DNA from: Poseidonocella pacifica
GTDB taxonomy: Bacteria; Pseudomonadota; Alphaproteobacteria; Rhodobacterales; Rhodobacteraceae
Assembly (NCBI RefSeq): GCF_900111875.1
Contig: NZ_FOJU01000005.1
Coordinates: 124,001 to 188,000 of the forward strand
Direction of reading: 5' to 3'
DNA length: 64,000 nt
The notes beneath the pieces are model-generated. The model was not told the DNA's origin. It made no database searches and saw only the letters and a list, made by a program, of their open reading frames with translations. The translations under genes were made by a program, and so were the position numbers. Positions 15,001 to 30,000 of this stretch are shown here, one piece after another; positions within the stretch are counted from its first letter, which is position 1; the number at the start of each line of letters is the position of its first letter.

Positions 15001-18000
15001 GGCAGGCGGTCTGATCAATGTTCTGGATCGCGGGTTTGTCGATGTGACGCCCCTCGCGCTTGCGGAGCGGGCATCGATGACACTCGGCGGGCTTACCGCT
15101 GATGGAACGTTGCAGATCGATCTGGCCAGCACCGCGGACCCCTCTGCCACGATAAATTTCTCGGTCGATGTGGAGGCCGGGGATCTTTCCGCGCTGGCGA
15201 ACGCGATCCAGATCGCCGGGATTGGCATAACGGCCACGCTTTCGGCGGACAAAGCCTCCATTGATCTTACGCGCGCGGATGCCAAGGGCATCGTCATATC
15301 CGGGTTCGTGCATACCCCGGCAGAGAACGCCTCTTCCGGAACGCTGACCGTTTCGGGCACCAATCTGGCAGATGTCGTTCTGCTCCATCAAACACAGGAG
15401 GCCACGGCGACGTCGCTGGCCTACAAGTTCGAAGCTCAATACGGCAGCAGCGTGGAGTTGTTCCAAGGGCAGACGCCCTACAATGAGATTTCCATTACCG
15501 CCAACAGCCCCGAAGGCACGACCACGGGCAATATCACCTTTGTCGCGGGGAGCGATGTTGACCTCGACAAGGTGAAAACCTTTGCCACGGGGAATATTCA
15601 GGTCACCACCACCGCGGGCGCGAACGTCGGCGATGTGATGACGCTGGAGGACGAACAGGGGCAGGTCTACGACCACATCGTCCTGACAGATGACGACTTG
15701 GCTGGCGAGTTGGTCTTTAACCCGACCGGCCTCGCCAACGGGACCTATGACTTCATCGTTGCGCTGCGCGATGCTTTTGGGAACGTCTCTTATTCCTCCG
15801 CGAAAACGACCTTTACCGTCTCGGACAGCCCGGTCGCGGCTGGGTTCGATGCGCCGCAAAAACCGGTGATCACCACCTCCGGGACCGTGGGCGATGCGCA
15901 GTTCGAGCTTTCGGGCGCCGGCGCAACCGCGTGGACGCGCATTGAGGTTCGCGATTCAACCACCGGGGAGGTCCTTGCGGAGACGCGCGCGGATCAGGAT
16001 GGCGCCTGGACGGCACTCATGCCAGTGATGGCCGATGGGGCGCATGGCGTTTACGCGGTCAACCTCGCTGACAAGGCCGCGGCCGGTGATGCCGATGTGG
16101 CAAGCGCGCCTTCTGATATCGTGACCATAACCGTGGACACGACGCCGCCAGCCGTTCCGGCGGTTACCTACACGTCCATCGGCACGGCGCTGAGCGGTAC
16201 TGCCGAAGCTGGCAGCACCGTATCGGTCTATGCCAACGACGATCTGGAAACGCCGGTCTTTACCACCACCGCGAATGGCGATGGCGATTGGTCCGGAACG
16301 CTCGACACTGGTCAAAGCCAGTTCGTGACCGGGGTGAACTTTCTCTATGTGCGCGGCGCCGATGCTGTGGGCAACGAAAGCGGAGTTTCAGGCAGCACAA
16401 GCATCCTGATTGGCTCGGCAAGTGCACCTGCCGTGACCCTGACCACAGAGTCCGATGGCAGCCTGCCGCCTGTGACCGTCACGGAGTTCTTTGAAGGATA
16501 CGTGCTTAGCGGGACGACCGACATCGGCGCGCGAATCCGCATCGAGATCGATGGCACGAGCCGCGAGGCTTGGGTCGAGAACGGGACATGGACCTATGTG
16601 CTCGACGCCACGGATCAGACGGGACTCGAGGCAAGCGCCGGGGTATTCAAGGTCGTTGCCGACAATCCGCTCGCCGGAACTGCGGAACGCGAACTCACTG
16701 ATACGCTGACACTCGCGCTGACCGCACCCACAGTGGCCTTTACCGAAATCGCCGGGATCACCTCCGATACCGTCATCACCGGGGCGGACGTGGAAGATGT
16801 CAGCGCGATTTCACTGACGGGCACATCCGATGCGGCGGAAGTCGACATCCTGCTTCCCGACGGCTCTGCTCTCGTCGAAGGGGTGCCGGTCGTTGCTGGC
16901 ACATGGAGCCACAGCCTGACCGAAGGGGATTATTCCGTTTTGGGCAACGGAACCACGACCCTGAGCTATGTGGCGACGGATGCCGCGGGCAACTCCACGA
17001 CGTTCAGCCGTGATATCACCATTGCCGTGGTGAAGCCGGAAACGCCCGAGATTGACCGGGTCAACGACGACAGCGGCCTTGCGGACTTCTTCACCACCGA
17101 TATCGACGGCCTCGAAATCTTCGGAACGAGTGAGCCGGGCTCTACCATCACCGTGACCTACGACTGGACGCCTGCAAGCGGAAGCGGCGCGCAGGACGAC
17201 GCCTCCGTGACCGGCTTTGCCTATGTAAACCCCCTCACCGGGGTGTGGCGCGCCACGCTGCCGGAGACGGACGAAGGCGTCTATATCGTCACCACCGTGG
17301 CCTCCAAGGACGGCATCGAGAGCGAAAGCGCAGAGAAGCGGATTACGGTCGATGCGACGGCACCCGATGTTCCAACCATTCTGGCCGTGGACATTACCGC
17401 GGGTCGGCCGGAAATCTACGGCATCGCCGAGGCCGGCGCGGTCGTCAGCATCACCGAAGGCGACACGGTCATCGCCAACACCCGTGCTCTGTCCGATGGG
17501 ACCTGGACATGGGCGCCAAACTCGGTCTGGGAAGCCGGGGTCGCGCGGACCCTGCAAGCCTTTGCGACCGATGCGGCGGGCAACGTCGGCACGAAATCCA
17601 CCGATCTTGTGATCACACCGTCGAGCGAGTCCATCGCCCTGTCGTTCAATCCCGTGACCGGGGATAACATCGTCTCCGAAGCGGATCGACAGACTGGCGT
17701 TACGATTGGCGGCGAGACCAGTGCGACGGTCGTCTATGTCGTCGTCAACGGGGTCCAGCAGGCAACCCTCAACCTCGGGCAGATGGTCGGCACGACGATC
17801 CCCTTGACCGATGGCGGCAAGGGCTATTCGGCGGACAATCCCCCGACCGTCACCTTCAGCGAGCCAGATCTGGCCGGCACACGCGCCGAGGCCGTGGCAA
17901 CGGTTGTCGACGGCGTCATCACCGCATTCGAGATCACGGAACACGGATCGGGGTATCTGACACCGCCGACAGTCACGATCGCGGCACCGGCATCGGTTAC

Positions 18001-21000
18001 CGCAGAACCGACGGTCACACTGGACGGGAACGGGGTCGCCTTGGCGCTGGGGACCGCAGGGGATGGCTATACCGCCGTTCCGGTCGTCACGATTGATGCC
18101 CCAGATGGGGTGGACGCCATTGTCACTGCCACCGCGGCGGATACCGGAGTGGTCACCTTCGTCATCGGGAATGGCGGAACAGGCTATTCTCAGGGCGGGC
18201 TCGTAGTCACGGTGTCCGACGGCACGAACGAGGCTGAAGCGACAGCCGTTGTCACCGATGGTGTGGTAACCGGGCTCACGCTCACGGATCCGAACTTCAC
18301 TGCCGCAGACACGCTGACTGTGACGGTGACAGAGGATGCGGCGCAAGCCACGGCCGTGGCGACGATCTCGAACGGAAAGGTCACTGGATACACCGTGGTG
18401 GCCGGGGCCCGCTATGCGAACGTCCCCACAGTAACGGTCGATGCGCCGGCGGAGGAACAAGCAACGACCGATGCCGTGCCGCTTTCCACTGTACCCAAGG
18501 CTTGGACCTACACGCTTTCCGACGCGCTCGTGGCGGAAATGGGACGCGTTGAAAGCGCCTTTGTTACCTCCGGGGGGCAAAACTACAGCTCGACCCCGTC
18601 AATCGTCTTCTCAGAGCCCGATATTCCGGTAGCCGATGGTGGAGTGCAGGCCGAAGGCGTGGTGACGCTGGTCGACGGAGAAATCTCCGAGATCACCATT
18701 ACCAATCCGGGGGCGGGCTATACGCAGCCGCCGGAGATCACGATAGATCCGCCCGACAGCGGGGTAGCCACCGTAGTTGCAACGACGCTCTTTGGAACGG
18801 CCGCTGTGACCATCCTTGATGCCGCCACTACGTCGGAAGTGCAGGAAATTGCGCTGACGGATGTCACCAATGGCACCTACACCTTCACCTTCACGCTCGA
18901 TGGCACAGAATATCGCAGCGGCGCGATCAGCTTCGATGAAACGAGCGCAGCCGCCATTGAAGAAGTGCTTGAGCGGATGGATGTTCCGGGGGCGAGCTAT
19001 AGTGTCGTCAACACATACGGAACGGACGAGACTTATCGTATTACCTTTGGCGGCAGCCTCAATTTCCGGGATATCCCAAAGCTGGTACTGGACGACACGG
19101 CGCTGACCTTTACCGGTGCCGGGCCGACCGTGACGGAAAACCCTGATGGGGATGCGCAATATGCGGTGACCCAGATCGTCACATGGGGCCAGTCCGACAC
19201 CTCTACACCGGATGCGGACGATACGACGCCGGTGGTCATCACGGGTCTTACCCAGACCAACGAGTTGACAGGGGCAACGGTGCAGGGCACCGGCCCGGTC
19301 GGCGCGACGGTTCGTTTGATCCGGACCGAGCCAGACGAAAGTACCACAGAGATCGGCACGACCATCGTCAGTGCCTCCGGCAACTGGACGGTCAGCCTTG
19401 AGGGGCTTTCCATCGACGATGGTGATCTGCTCACCGCGCAGATCACCGACGTGGTGACCCCGATTGCGTCGGACGACGCGGTGTATTCTGCATCTGCCCC
19501 GTCGCTATCGGTGTCGCAGGTCAATTCCGGAAACATCATCGCCGCCGAGGATGTGGCCCGCGTTCTTCAGATCCGGGGCACGGCCGGGATCGATGCGACG
19601 TCTGTCATACTCCGCCTGCCCAATGGGGAGGAGATTACCGCAGAGTTGTTCCCAGAGGCGGAGAGCCAGAATTGGCGCGCCAAGGTGACGGCAAGTGACT
19701 TGGACGAAGTGGACGACGGGGACATCGTGCTCGAATTCGTGGTGACCGGAAGCGGCGGTTCTGCGACAATTCTGCAGACGGTTGCACTTGCGGTAACGGC
19801 CCCTACGGAAACACCTGCTATTGCTGAAATCGATACGGAAACAGCGGTTGATGGGCATCTGTCCACGACAGCGCGGCCGGAAATCTCCGGTACCGATGCG
19901 CTCGGCGGGGCTCCGCTGCGGCTCTATGATCTGGATACCAGCACGTTGTTGGCCGAGACTATCGCGCAAAGCGATGGCACGTGGTCCATCGGGGCGACGG
20001 ACTATGTCGAAGCGCTCACAGGTGGCAGCTATTCCATCATTGCGGTCAGTATCGACGCGGCGGGCAACTTCGGGCCTGCGGCTTCGGGGGATGCGCTGAC
20101 GCTCAACGTCGATCTCGGAACGGTCGCTGCACCAGTGGTGGTTGGCCTTGGGAACGATACCGGACGCCCGGCGGACAACGCCACGAGCGCTGTTAGACCG
20201 ATCATCAAGGGCACGAGCGAGGCCGGCGCAACGATCGACCTGTTCCTCGATGGCGCGACGACCGCCTTCAATACGACCACGATCACCGCCGATGCGCAGG
20301 GCCGCTGGACCTATACCCACACCTCCGATCTTGCGGAGGGCAGCTACAGTGTAACGGCCCGGGCAAGCACCGGATCGGCCTCCAGCGGGCTGTCGAGCGC
20401 GATCGACCTCCGCATCGACACCAGGGTCGCCGCACCCACGCTTACTGCCGAAGCCTCCACGGTTGCGACCTCGCAGCCGGAATTGAGCGGGACGACAGAG
20501 GCAAGCGCGAAGGTCACTGTTTACCTCACCGTCGACGCCACGAGCGAAGTGATCGGAGAAACCATTGCCGACGCCGATGGCAACTGGTCGCTTGTTCCGA
20601 CCATCCCTCTTGCCGACGGAACTCATAGCCTGACAGCGCAGGTGACCGATGCGGTTGGCCAGTTGAGCACAAGCTCAGAAACCCTGAGCCTGACTGTCGC
20701 AACGCGGACACCGTCGATCAGCTTTGGCGCGGTCAACGGAAGCAACACGGTCTCGCGTGAGGATGCGGCCCGCGAAGATGGGGTGATCCTGTCCGGTTGG
20801 GTCGAGAGTGGCTCCAGCGTCACGATAACCGTCGGGCGTAATACTGGTGGCGCAAGTGTCGACGCGGACGGTCGGTGGACCTATACGCTCAAGGAGGCCG
20901 ATTACCTCGAAGTGGGCATCGCGGATGACGTTACGATCACAGCGACGGCGCTGAGCACGCTTGGTCTGACAACGACAGTCTCGCAGAGCGTTGATTTCAA

Positions 21001-24000
21001 GATGCAGCGGGCAGCCATCCCGGCCGATCCGACGAACACGGCCAGTTCCGGCGGCAGCGCCAGCTTTACTAGCGCGGCAGGCAAGGTCGGTTCGATCAGC
21101 GGCACAGAACTCATCCGCGCGGATTCAATCACGCTTTCCTCTGCTGCCGATATCGACGTGCGTACGGATGTGAACAGCATGACCGTCACAGCGGCGGGAA
21201 CGTCGGTGACGCTCATCAACACCCGCGCGATGGAGCTTGACGTAACGCAGGCCAGCGGGGATCTCGAAGTTCATGCCTCGGGGACGCTGGTCATACGAAA
21301 CGCGGCCTTCGAAGAAGATCTCGCGGGCAACTCGATGCTCTTCCTCTCGGGCGATACCGGTGCGATCGACGGTGAACAGGAGGCGCTGGAATCGCGCCTG
21401 CGTCGTCTCGGTCTGAGCGAGGCCGAGATCAGCGCGCAGGTTCGTGATCACAACCTGTCGTCCTCCGCGCTTCAGACCCTGACGAGCAGCAGCGGATTGA
21501 CAGGCGGGGTGCTGATCGACCTTATCGACGCAGGGGCCCTTGGCGATGTCACGATCCGGACATCCGGAGATGTGCGCGAAGTGCTCGATGACGACTCTGT
21601 CGACATCCTCTTTGATGCGCCGCAGTTCGCACCTGCCGCAGGGGTGGATCTCAGCCGAAGCTACGATGTGATCGCAGGCAGTTTCCACGCTATCGCCCGT
21701 AACATGGCCGACGCTTCGACCGCAGGGAACACATCGGTATTCGACATCGAAGACGTCACCCGAGTGACTCAGCTTGAGTTCTCCGAGTTCCTCAAAGCCA
21801 ATCCCAGCAACGTTTCTGTCGAATGGGACCAGTGGGACAATGCCGCGGTCAGCGCCTCTGGCGACACCACATTCGCGGGCTACTACGAAGGCGCGGTGGC
21901 GCTGGATCTCGATAGTCGCGACGTGACCATCGTGGGGATGCACTCCACCGGAACGATTTCTCTCGACAGCCGCGCCGTGGAAGTTGCCGGGACGATTTCA
22001 GCCACCGGCTCCATAGCGGTCACGGGAGGCACTGGCGGGGTCTCGATTGGAGAGGGTGGACAGCTCGTTTCCCGTACAGCCAGCGACATATCGGTATCGA
22101 CCGGCGCGAGTGATATCAACATGCGCACCGGCTCGCTCATTCAGACGGATGGCGCGGTGACACTCAACGCGGCGGGCGGGGGGATCGCCCTTGGCCGGAT
22201 CCATGCCGCCAACCCGGTGACGATCACAGCGGCGGGCGCGATAACGGATGGCGATGACGCCCAGCTCGGCGGTGCCGAGATCGCCAATATTGATACGGAT
22301 GGCTCCGTTATCCTTCGGGCAGGCGCCGGCATAGGCGCCGACGGCAATGGCCTTATGATCGCGGCGGATGACATTGAGGAACTGACCGGTGGTACGGGAG
22401 TCGTCGTGGTGTCCACGCGGACCAGCGGCACAGCCACCATCAAGTCCCTCACCGGCGCGAGCGCGAACATCGAGAGTGACGGCGCGCTCATCGCGGGCAC
22501 GAGCGGTTGGACGCTCACGGAGGGCCTAACGCTCGATGTGGCGGGGGATCTCAGCCAAACGGGCGCGCTTTCGGTGGGCGGCCTCACGGCTATCGCGGCG
22601 ACCGGCTCCGTGGCGTTGACCCAAGCAACGAATGACTTCGAGACGGTATCGGTCTCCGGGGGCGCCGTTTCCATCACAGATGCCGGTGCGCTCACTTTGG
22701 GTGGCACTGCGACTGCGCTGACGGTTATCGCCGGCGCGGACCTCACCTTGACGGGAGCGAGTGTGACGGGGGCTGCCAGCTTCACGTCGTCGGCAGGCAT
22801 ATCAGGAACAGCGGCCATCTCGGTGACCGGCACCACAGCGCTTGTCAGCGGGACGGGCTCATCCGTAAATCTCACCGGAGCCAACGATTTCGGCGGGGTG
22901 GTGAATGTCACCAGCGGGGCGGATCTGACGCTGAACGCCGTTGACAGCTTGTCGATCGCCGGGTCGGCAGCCGGGGACACGGCGCTTGAGACGACCGGAG
23001 ATCTGGAAGTTGGGGCCTTTGCAACCGGCGGTTCCGCGGATCTTACGTCTGGCGGATCGCTGACAGATGCGGGCGCAGTTATCACTGTTGGCGGCACGAC
23101 CACGCTCAGGGCCGAGAATGGCGGAGCCATCTCTCTCGCATCGGTCGATCATGCCTTCGGTGGGGCGATTGCTGTGTCCGAAGCGGGGAGCCTCGCGCTT
23201 TCCAACGCCGGAGCGCTCGCGCTCTCTGGGCAGGTGGATGGCAATGCGGATCTGGCGTCCGGGGCGGCGCTGACCCTTGGGACAACCGATATCGGCGGCG
23301 ACCTCGTCATCGACGCGGCAGGCGCGGAGCTTGGCACGCTGACTGTTGGTGGCGCGGCGACCTTGACCTCGACCGCTGCGATCACTGCGAGCGGCGCGAT
23401 CACTGTGGCGTCGACCATGGCCATCAACGCCTCCGGGCAAAGCGTGACCCTCACCAACGCGCAGAACGATTTCACCGGGGTTGTGGCCCTGAATGCCGAC
23501 ACGGTGGCGCTTGCCGATCGCAATGCGCTGACGGTGTCCGGCATCGTGACGAGCGAGCTTGCGGCGACGACGGGTGGTGCGCTGACCTTCGCCGATACCA
23601 TGCTCGGTTCGCTCGCGGATCCAGAGGCCGTTCTTTCGATCACCTCGGGCGGGAATATCGCTCAGCAAAGCGGAAGCAGCCTTGTGCTGCACGGCACGGC
23701 GACGATTGACGCTGGGTCCAACGATATCGCCCTTGATGCGGCGGACAACGATTTCGCCGGAACGGTGACCATCACCAGCGCGCGCAATCTGGCGCTGAGC
23801 GATGCCAATGAGCTTTCCCTCGGAACAGTGACCGTGCGGGGCACGGCGGAGATTTCGACCGAAGGCGCGATCACACAGACCTCGTCCAGCGCTGGCTTGA
23901 CCATCACGGACGCGGCGACGTTTGATACCGGGAGCAGCGGCGCGGATATCCTCCTGACCCATGCCGAAAACCTTTTCGAAGGCGACGTGAGGGTGCTGAA

Positions 24001-27000
24001 TGCCAACAGTCTGGCGCTCACCAGTGCCGGAGCGTTGCACCTTGTGGGCGCGACCCTGACAGGGGATCTGACGCTGACCTCGGCGGGCAAGATCTACAAT
24101 GCCGATGTCTGGACCGTTGACGGAAACACAGTCATCAATGCCGCCGGGCAGGACGTCATCCTCACCGCTGAGCATGACTTCAAAGGCACCGTGAGCGTCA
24201 TCGCCCGGAATCTCACGATCCGCGATGCGAACGACATTACCTTCGGGGATGTGACCCTCACCGGCGGTCTATCGGTTTCGGCTGGCGGCGAGATCAGCAG
24301 CACCGGCATCATCACGGTCGCGGGTCGGACGACCCTTGAGAGCAGTGGTGCTTCCTCCGCGATTGACCTGAGCAACGCCGCGAACGATTTCGGCAGCTCG
24401 GTCAGTCTGATCAGCGACGGGGACGTGATCCTGCGCGATGCCAACGCGCTGACACTCGGCAACAGCACTTTGGGCGCGGGCCTGTCCGTCACGGCGGTCG
24501 GGGCGATCACGGACAGCGGTGCGCTTGACGTGGCGGGGGCTGCTCAGTTCTCGGGGAGCAATGTGCTGCTCGATTCCACCGGCAACGATTTCGAAGGCAC
24601 GATTTCCGCGAGCGGCGCCACGATCAAACTGCGCGATGCGAATGCCCTTGAGTTGGGGACGATCACGGCGACGGGGGCCCTGACCGTCATAACTGGCGGC
24701 GCATTGACGGGGTCAGGTGTCATCACCTCCTCTGGCGCGACCTCGCTCAATACCTATGGTGCGGCCATCGCATTGACCAACACCGCGAGCGACTTTGTGG
24801 GGCAGGTGAGTGTGGTCCGGGCGGGCGCGATCACGCTCTTTGACGCCAATGACCTGACCTTTGCTGGCGCGGCTGTCGGTGCAGGTAACGATCTCTCCCT
24901 GACTGCCGTGGGGGCCTTGACCCTGCGCGGTACGGTCTCTGCTGCAAACGACATGACATTGACCGGCAGCGCGGCCTCGCTGAGCCAGTTGGCGGTCGGC
25001 GGGAACCTGACGCTGAACTTCACTGGCGGAACGGTCACGCAGCGCGAAGGCACGATCGCCGTCTCCGGTACGACCATGATTGAGGCGTCTGCGGTCACCC
25101 TTGGGGCAACCAATGCCCTCACGGGCGCTGTATCGCTCGATGTGAGCGGAGCGGCATTGATCCGCGGTGCCGGGACTGTGGACCTCGGGACATCTTCGGT
25201 GGGCGGGCTCTTCACGCTCACGGCTGCGGGCGCAATCACCCAGTCGGGCGCAATCTCTCTTGGGGGCGACGCGGTACTCACTGCCGGCCGCGATGCGGAC
25301 ATATCTCTCGACGACACGAACAACAGTTTCGCCGGAACGCTTACTGTCAGCGGTCAGGCCGATGTGGAGATTGCGGCCTCCGGCGATACCGCGCTGATTG
25401 GCAGTATCACGGGGGATCTCAGCCTCAATGCCGGTGGAACGCTGGATCTCGGGGCAGTGACGATTGGGGGCGCGCTTGATATTACGGCGGCCTCGCTGAC
25501 CGATAGCGCTTCGGTCAACGTGACAGGTGCCACACGCATTGGCACAGGAAGCGGTAGCATCACGCTGGACAATGGCGCGCAGTTCGGGGCGGGTCTTTCG
25601 ATCACCGACGCAGGTCTGGTTTCGATCCTCGTCAATGGTGATCTGGCCTTGGGCAACGTGAGCGCCACTGGGACGACAGCGTTCACCGCATCCGGCGCCA
25701 TTTCGCAGCGCCAGGGCACGTCGCTGTCCCTCACGGGGGCGGGCGCCTTTGTCGCTGGAGAGGGCAAGTCGATCACGCTGGACGCCGCGACGAACAGCTT
25801 CGGCGGCCGTGTTGAACTCACCGCCGAGGGCGCGGAACTGGCCGCTTCGGGCGCACTCAGCCTTGCGGGGGTGATCGGATCGGATGGTCTCGACGTGACG
25901 TCCGGGGCGCTGTCATTCGGCAACCTGACCATCGACGGTGGCGCGAACGTGGTGACGAGTGGGGATATCTCACAGACGGGAGCACTTATAGTTTCGGGGC
26001 TCCTCACGGTGACGGCGGATGGCGCTGCCGTGATGCTCACAAATGCGGGCAACGATCTCGGCTCGGATCTCGTGTTCGCGGCGGATGACGTGGCGCTGGC
26101 CGATGCGAATGACTTGACGCTGCGCGGAACTGCGACAGGCGACCTGACGCTGGAGACCGGGGGCGCGCTCGTCTTTGGGACCGTGACCGTCGCGGGTGAT
26201 CTCAACGCGCAAACGGGCGGTGCGATCCGCCAAGAAACAGGGACGCAGGTGTTCGTCGGGGGAACGACGCGAATGGGCGCCGGCACCGTTGGCGATGCCT
26301 ATGATATTACCCTTGCGAATGTGTCGGAGACGGGCGTTTCCGTGAACGATTTCGTGGGCGATGTCACACTGACAGCGGCGGCGGATATCGCGCTGCGTGA
26401 CGCAAACGATCTGACGATTTCGCTCAACGCGAGCGGGAACGCCGATGTGCTTGCCGAAGAACGTCTCTTCCTTGGCGATACGGATGTGGTTGGAGATTTG
26501 CGGGCGCAAGGGAACTTCACCCTCGCGGGTGATGTGACGGTTGACGAGCTCAATCTTATCTCCACGAACTTCTACGACATGAATGGTCACACCATCACGG
26601 CGACGAACGGCGATATCCGCATTCACGCCGCGGACTACATCATTCTTGGGCAACTCATCGCCAATTCGGGCAACGTTTATGTCTCCACCGAGAACGGTAC
26701 GATCACGGACGGGTTCGCCACTGAAAAGCGCAACATCGTCACCACCGGTACCGCGTCGATCATCGCCGGGGCCGGTAGTCTCAGCGTCAAGATGTGGGCG
26801 GTAGGAAGCCTTGAGAATGCAACCAAGGCAGATGATGACGCTGGTACGATCGATGTCGCCTCTGCGTCGCTGTCGGACGTGGCAGCGCCGGATGGGGTAA
26901 AGCTGGCGATCGGAGTTGGGAACGAGGGGCGCTTCCAGGGTACGCTCAACACCGACGGTGATCTGCTGCTGGACTTCGGCACGGCAGGCATCGACATGGC

Positions 27001-30000
27001 CGAAGGCTCTGCGCTGCGCGCGGGCGGAAACGTGACGATCGTTTCGGACGGTGACCTGACCCTTGCCGAGGTCTCCGCGGGGGCCGACGCCACATTCTCC
27101 ATGACCACGTCCGGGGCGGTCACGGGCCGGACCAATGCGAACGGGGCGGCGAATATCGCGGGCGGCACGATCCTGCTCAATGTGACCGGCGCACTCGGCA
27201 GCGCGGATCAGGCGCTCAGCCTCGATGCACTGGAGGGCAGCGGCGGGGAAAACGGCGCAGTGCGTCTTATCTCGACGCCAGAAGACGCCAACTTGAGCAT
27301 TCTGACCCCTGTTGTAGGGGAAGAGCGGCCGACGGTGGAACTTGGCGCTTCGGATGTGGACTGGTCCATCGGCGGCGGGCTGACACTTTCGGCGACGGAA
27401 GCAAATCTGCTGCTGCTGAGTGACGTTACTGCGGCCACCGTTTCCATCCGGGCCTTGGAAGGCTCCATGACGATGGTCGATGGCAAGAGCGTGCAATCCG
27501 AAGGCGATATCACGCTCGGGGGCGGAGCCGGGCTTGCGGTCTCTAATGTTGTCGGGTCCGCGACGGTCGTTGATCAGACGATCACGCTGCTGAGTGCGGC
27601 GGGAAATATTTCCGATCTGACTTCGGACGAGGGCGCGAACGTGACCACTGCAGGCACGGCCGTGCTGTCCGGGGGCAGCATCGGTACGCTGGGTTCGGGT
27701 GATGTGGATCTCGATGCCGGGCGCCTTGTGCTTGAGACGACATCGGAAAATGCCGGTGGGGCGACCGTGGAGTCGCTCACAACTAGCGGCACGGTCCTTG
27801 CCTCGGCGGATACATCAGGCGCGCTTTCCCTGACTGTGGGTGAGGGCGATCTGGCGATCACAGGCGATCTGAAGGTTGGCGGCTTGCTTCTGAACCTCTC
27901 TGCTGACGACGCAGGCGCACGCGATATCATACAGTCGGCTGGCACCTCCATCACGGCACTCGGCGCAACGACGCTGTTGGCCTCCGGGGATATCCACCTG
28001 ACCCGCCTTGCCGTATTGACCGGCGATGCGACACTCAACGCTGTAGGCCGCGTGCTTGATGCCAGTACCGCCGTGGACGGGAATGCCCGCGAACGCGCGA
28101 ACATCGAAATGGGGTCAGGCGCGCTGACCATCGAAGCGCTGGAGATCGGGACGACCGCTGCGGATGGGGATCTGGATCTTTCGGTATCCAACATCGCGTC
28201 CCTGACCGCGACGGAGACGGATACCACCAAGCAATCGATCACTGTGACGTCCTATTCCACCGTCGCGTTGGACGGGCTCGACACAGTTGGAACGGCGCGG
28301 TTCATCCAGTCGGGCGGGGATCTCAACCTCTCGGGAAGTCTGCGCGTCGAAGCATTGGAGATGGCGGTCGAAGCCGGGAGCCTCTCGCAGGCGCAATCGG
28401 CGAAATTCTTCGTCACGCAGGATATCAATCTGTCGGCCTCGGGCGATATGTCGTTGTCCGCGCTCACCAGCCTTGAGGGAGACGTCACCCTCACCGTCGG
28501 CGGTACCCTACGGGACAATTCACCGGACCGCGAAACCGCGATCATCACCACCAAGGCGGACGGGCGGGTCATTACCCTGACCGCGGGCGTCATTGGAACG
28601 GCGCAGGAGGGCGGCCAGATCGAGGTCGACACCGACCGCGTGGAACAGGCTACTGCGACCTCCGGGGGTCTCTACATCACCGGCATGGGCGGGATGGAAT
28701 TCGGGGCGGTTTCCGCCACCGGGGCGGCTGTACTGGGAACCTCTGCCGGGGATCTGTCCCTGTCGGCGGCGGTCTCGGCAAATTCCGCCACCATCTTTGC
28801 TGACGATGGCGGCATCGAGATGACGGACGGGGCCAGCATCGCCACCGTCAACGGCGCGCGCATGACAGCAGAGGCCGGCGACCTCACGTTGACTTCCGTG
28901 GTGGCAACGGGGCTTTCGGCCCAAACGCTACTGGTTGCCAGCGGCGCCATCCTGAGCGGGGCATCCGGGGTCAATCTTGATGCCAACGGGATGGTTCAGC
29001 TTGAGGCGGGCAGCATCGGCACCGAAGCGGATCGCATTTCCCTTCGTACGGACAGGCTTGATGCCGTTACCGCGACCGATGGTGTCTGGCTCGACCTCGC
29101 AACGCGGAGCGGGGCGGCGTTCCTTCGGACCGCGACGGTCAGCGATGGGGTGTTCGACCTGACGATGGTGGGTGATCTGCGCATCACAGAGGACATGCGC
29201 GCCGAGACGATCAGCATCGTGACCCAGAGCGGGACAATCACGCAGTCGGAGGCGTCGGGTCTTGTAGCCTCCGGGGATCTGGAGCTTTCGGCCACCGGCG
29301 ATATCACGCTCGCCGCGTTGCAAACATCCACAGGCACAGTCCGTATCGATGCGGGCGCCGCTGGGCGTATCCTTGATGGCACGACAGCGGAACGCGCCCT
29401 TGTCACCGGGCTTGGAGACGGCGCATCGGCCGAGTTTGTGGGCCTTGCCATCGGCACCAGCGGGGCGGGCGATATCGACCTCGACATTGCGACGATCTCG
29501 CGGGTCGATGCGGGGACCGGTGGGGCGCTTTTCCAATCGGTTCGTGCCCTGCGGGTCGAAACGGTCGAGAGCGACGGCGCATTCAACGTGGACGTGGTTA
29601 CCGGCGATCTGGTGCTTGCGGGGGATCAGACCGTGGGGAGCGCAACGCTCACCATGGCGGGGGGCGGCTTCACTCAGACGGATGGCTCGACCCTTGCGGC
29701 AAGCGGCGCGGTCGCTGTGTCCGCCACACAGGATATCGCGATTTCGCGGATCACGGCGACGGGCGGGGACGTCTCCATCCAGACGACCACGGGCGACATG
29801 CGGGATGCATCCACGGCCGAGGGCGTGGGTAATGAGAATATCGTGATCACCAACGGCGAGCTTGCCCTCCTCAGCGCCCAGTCGATTGGCACGCGCTATG
29901 AGGTGGGGGCGCTTGATGTGGCCGCCACCGAGGTCGGGACAATCGAGGCCACCGACGGCGGCGCATGGGTATCCTTCACCGGCGCGGCCACAGAGACGGT

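Noticed and set aside
16811-18580. Minus-strand open frame of 589 codons
   Set aside because: It is antisense to the Ig-like array; its composition is that of a shadow frame.
22859-24175. Minus-strand open frame of 438 codons
   Set aside because: Antisense to the NDF/DAN repeats; no signal, domain or ribosome-binding site of its own.
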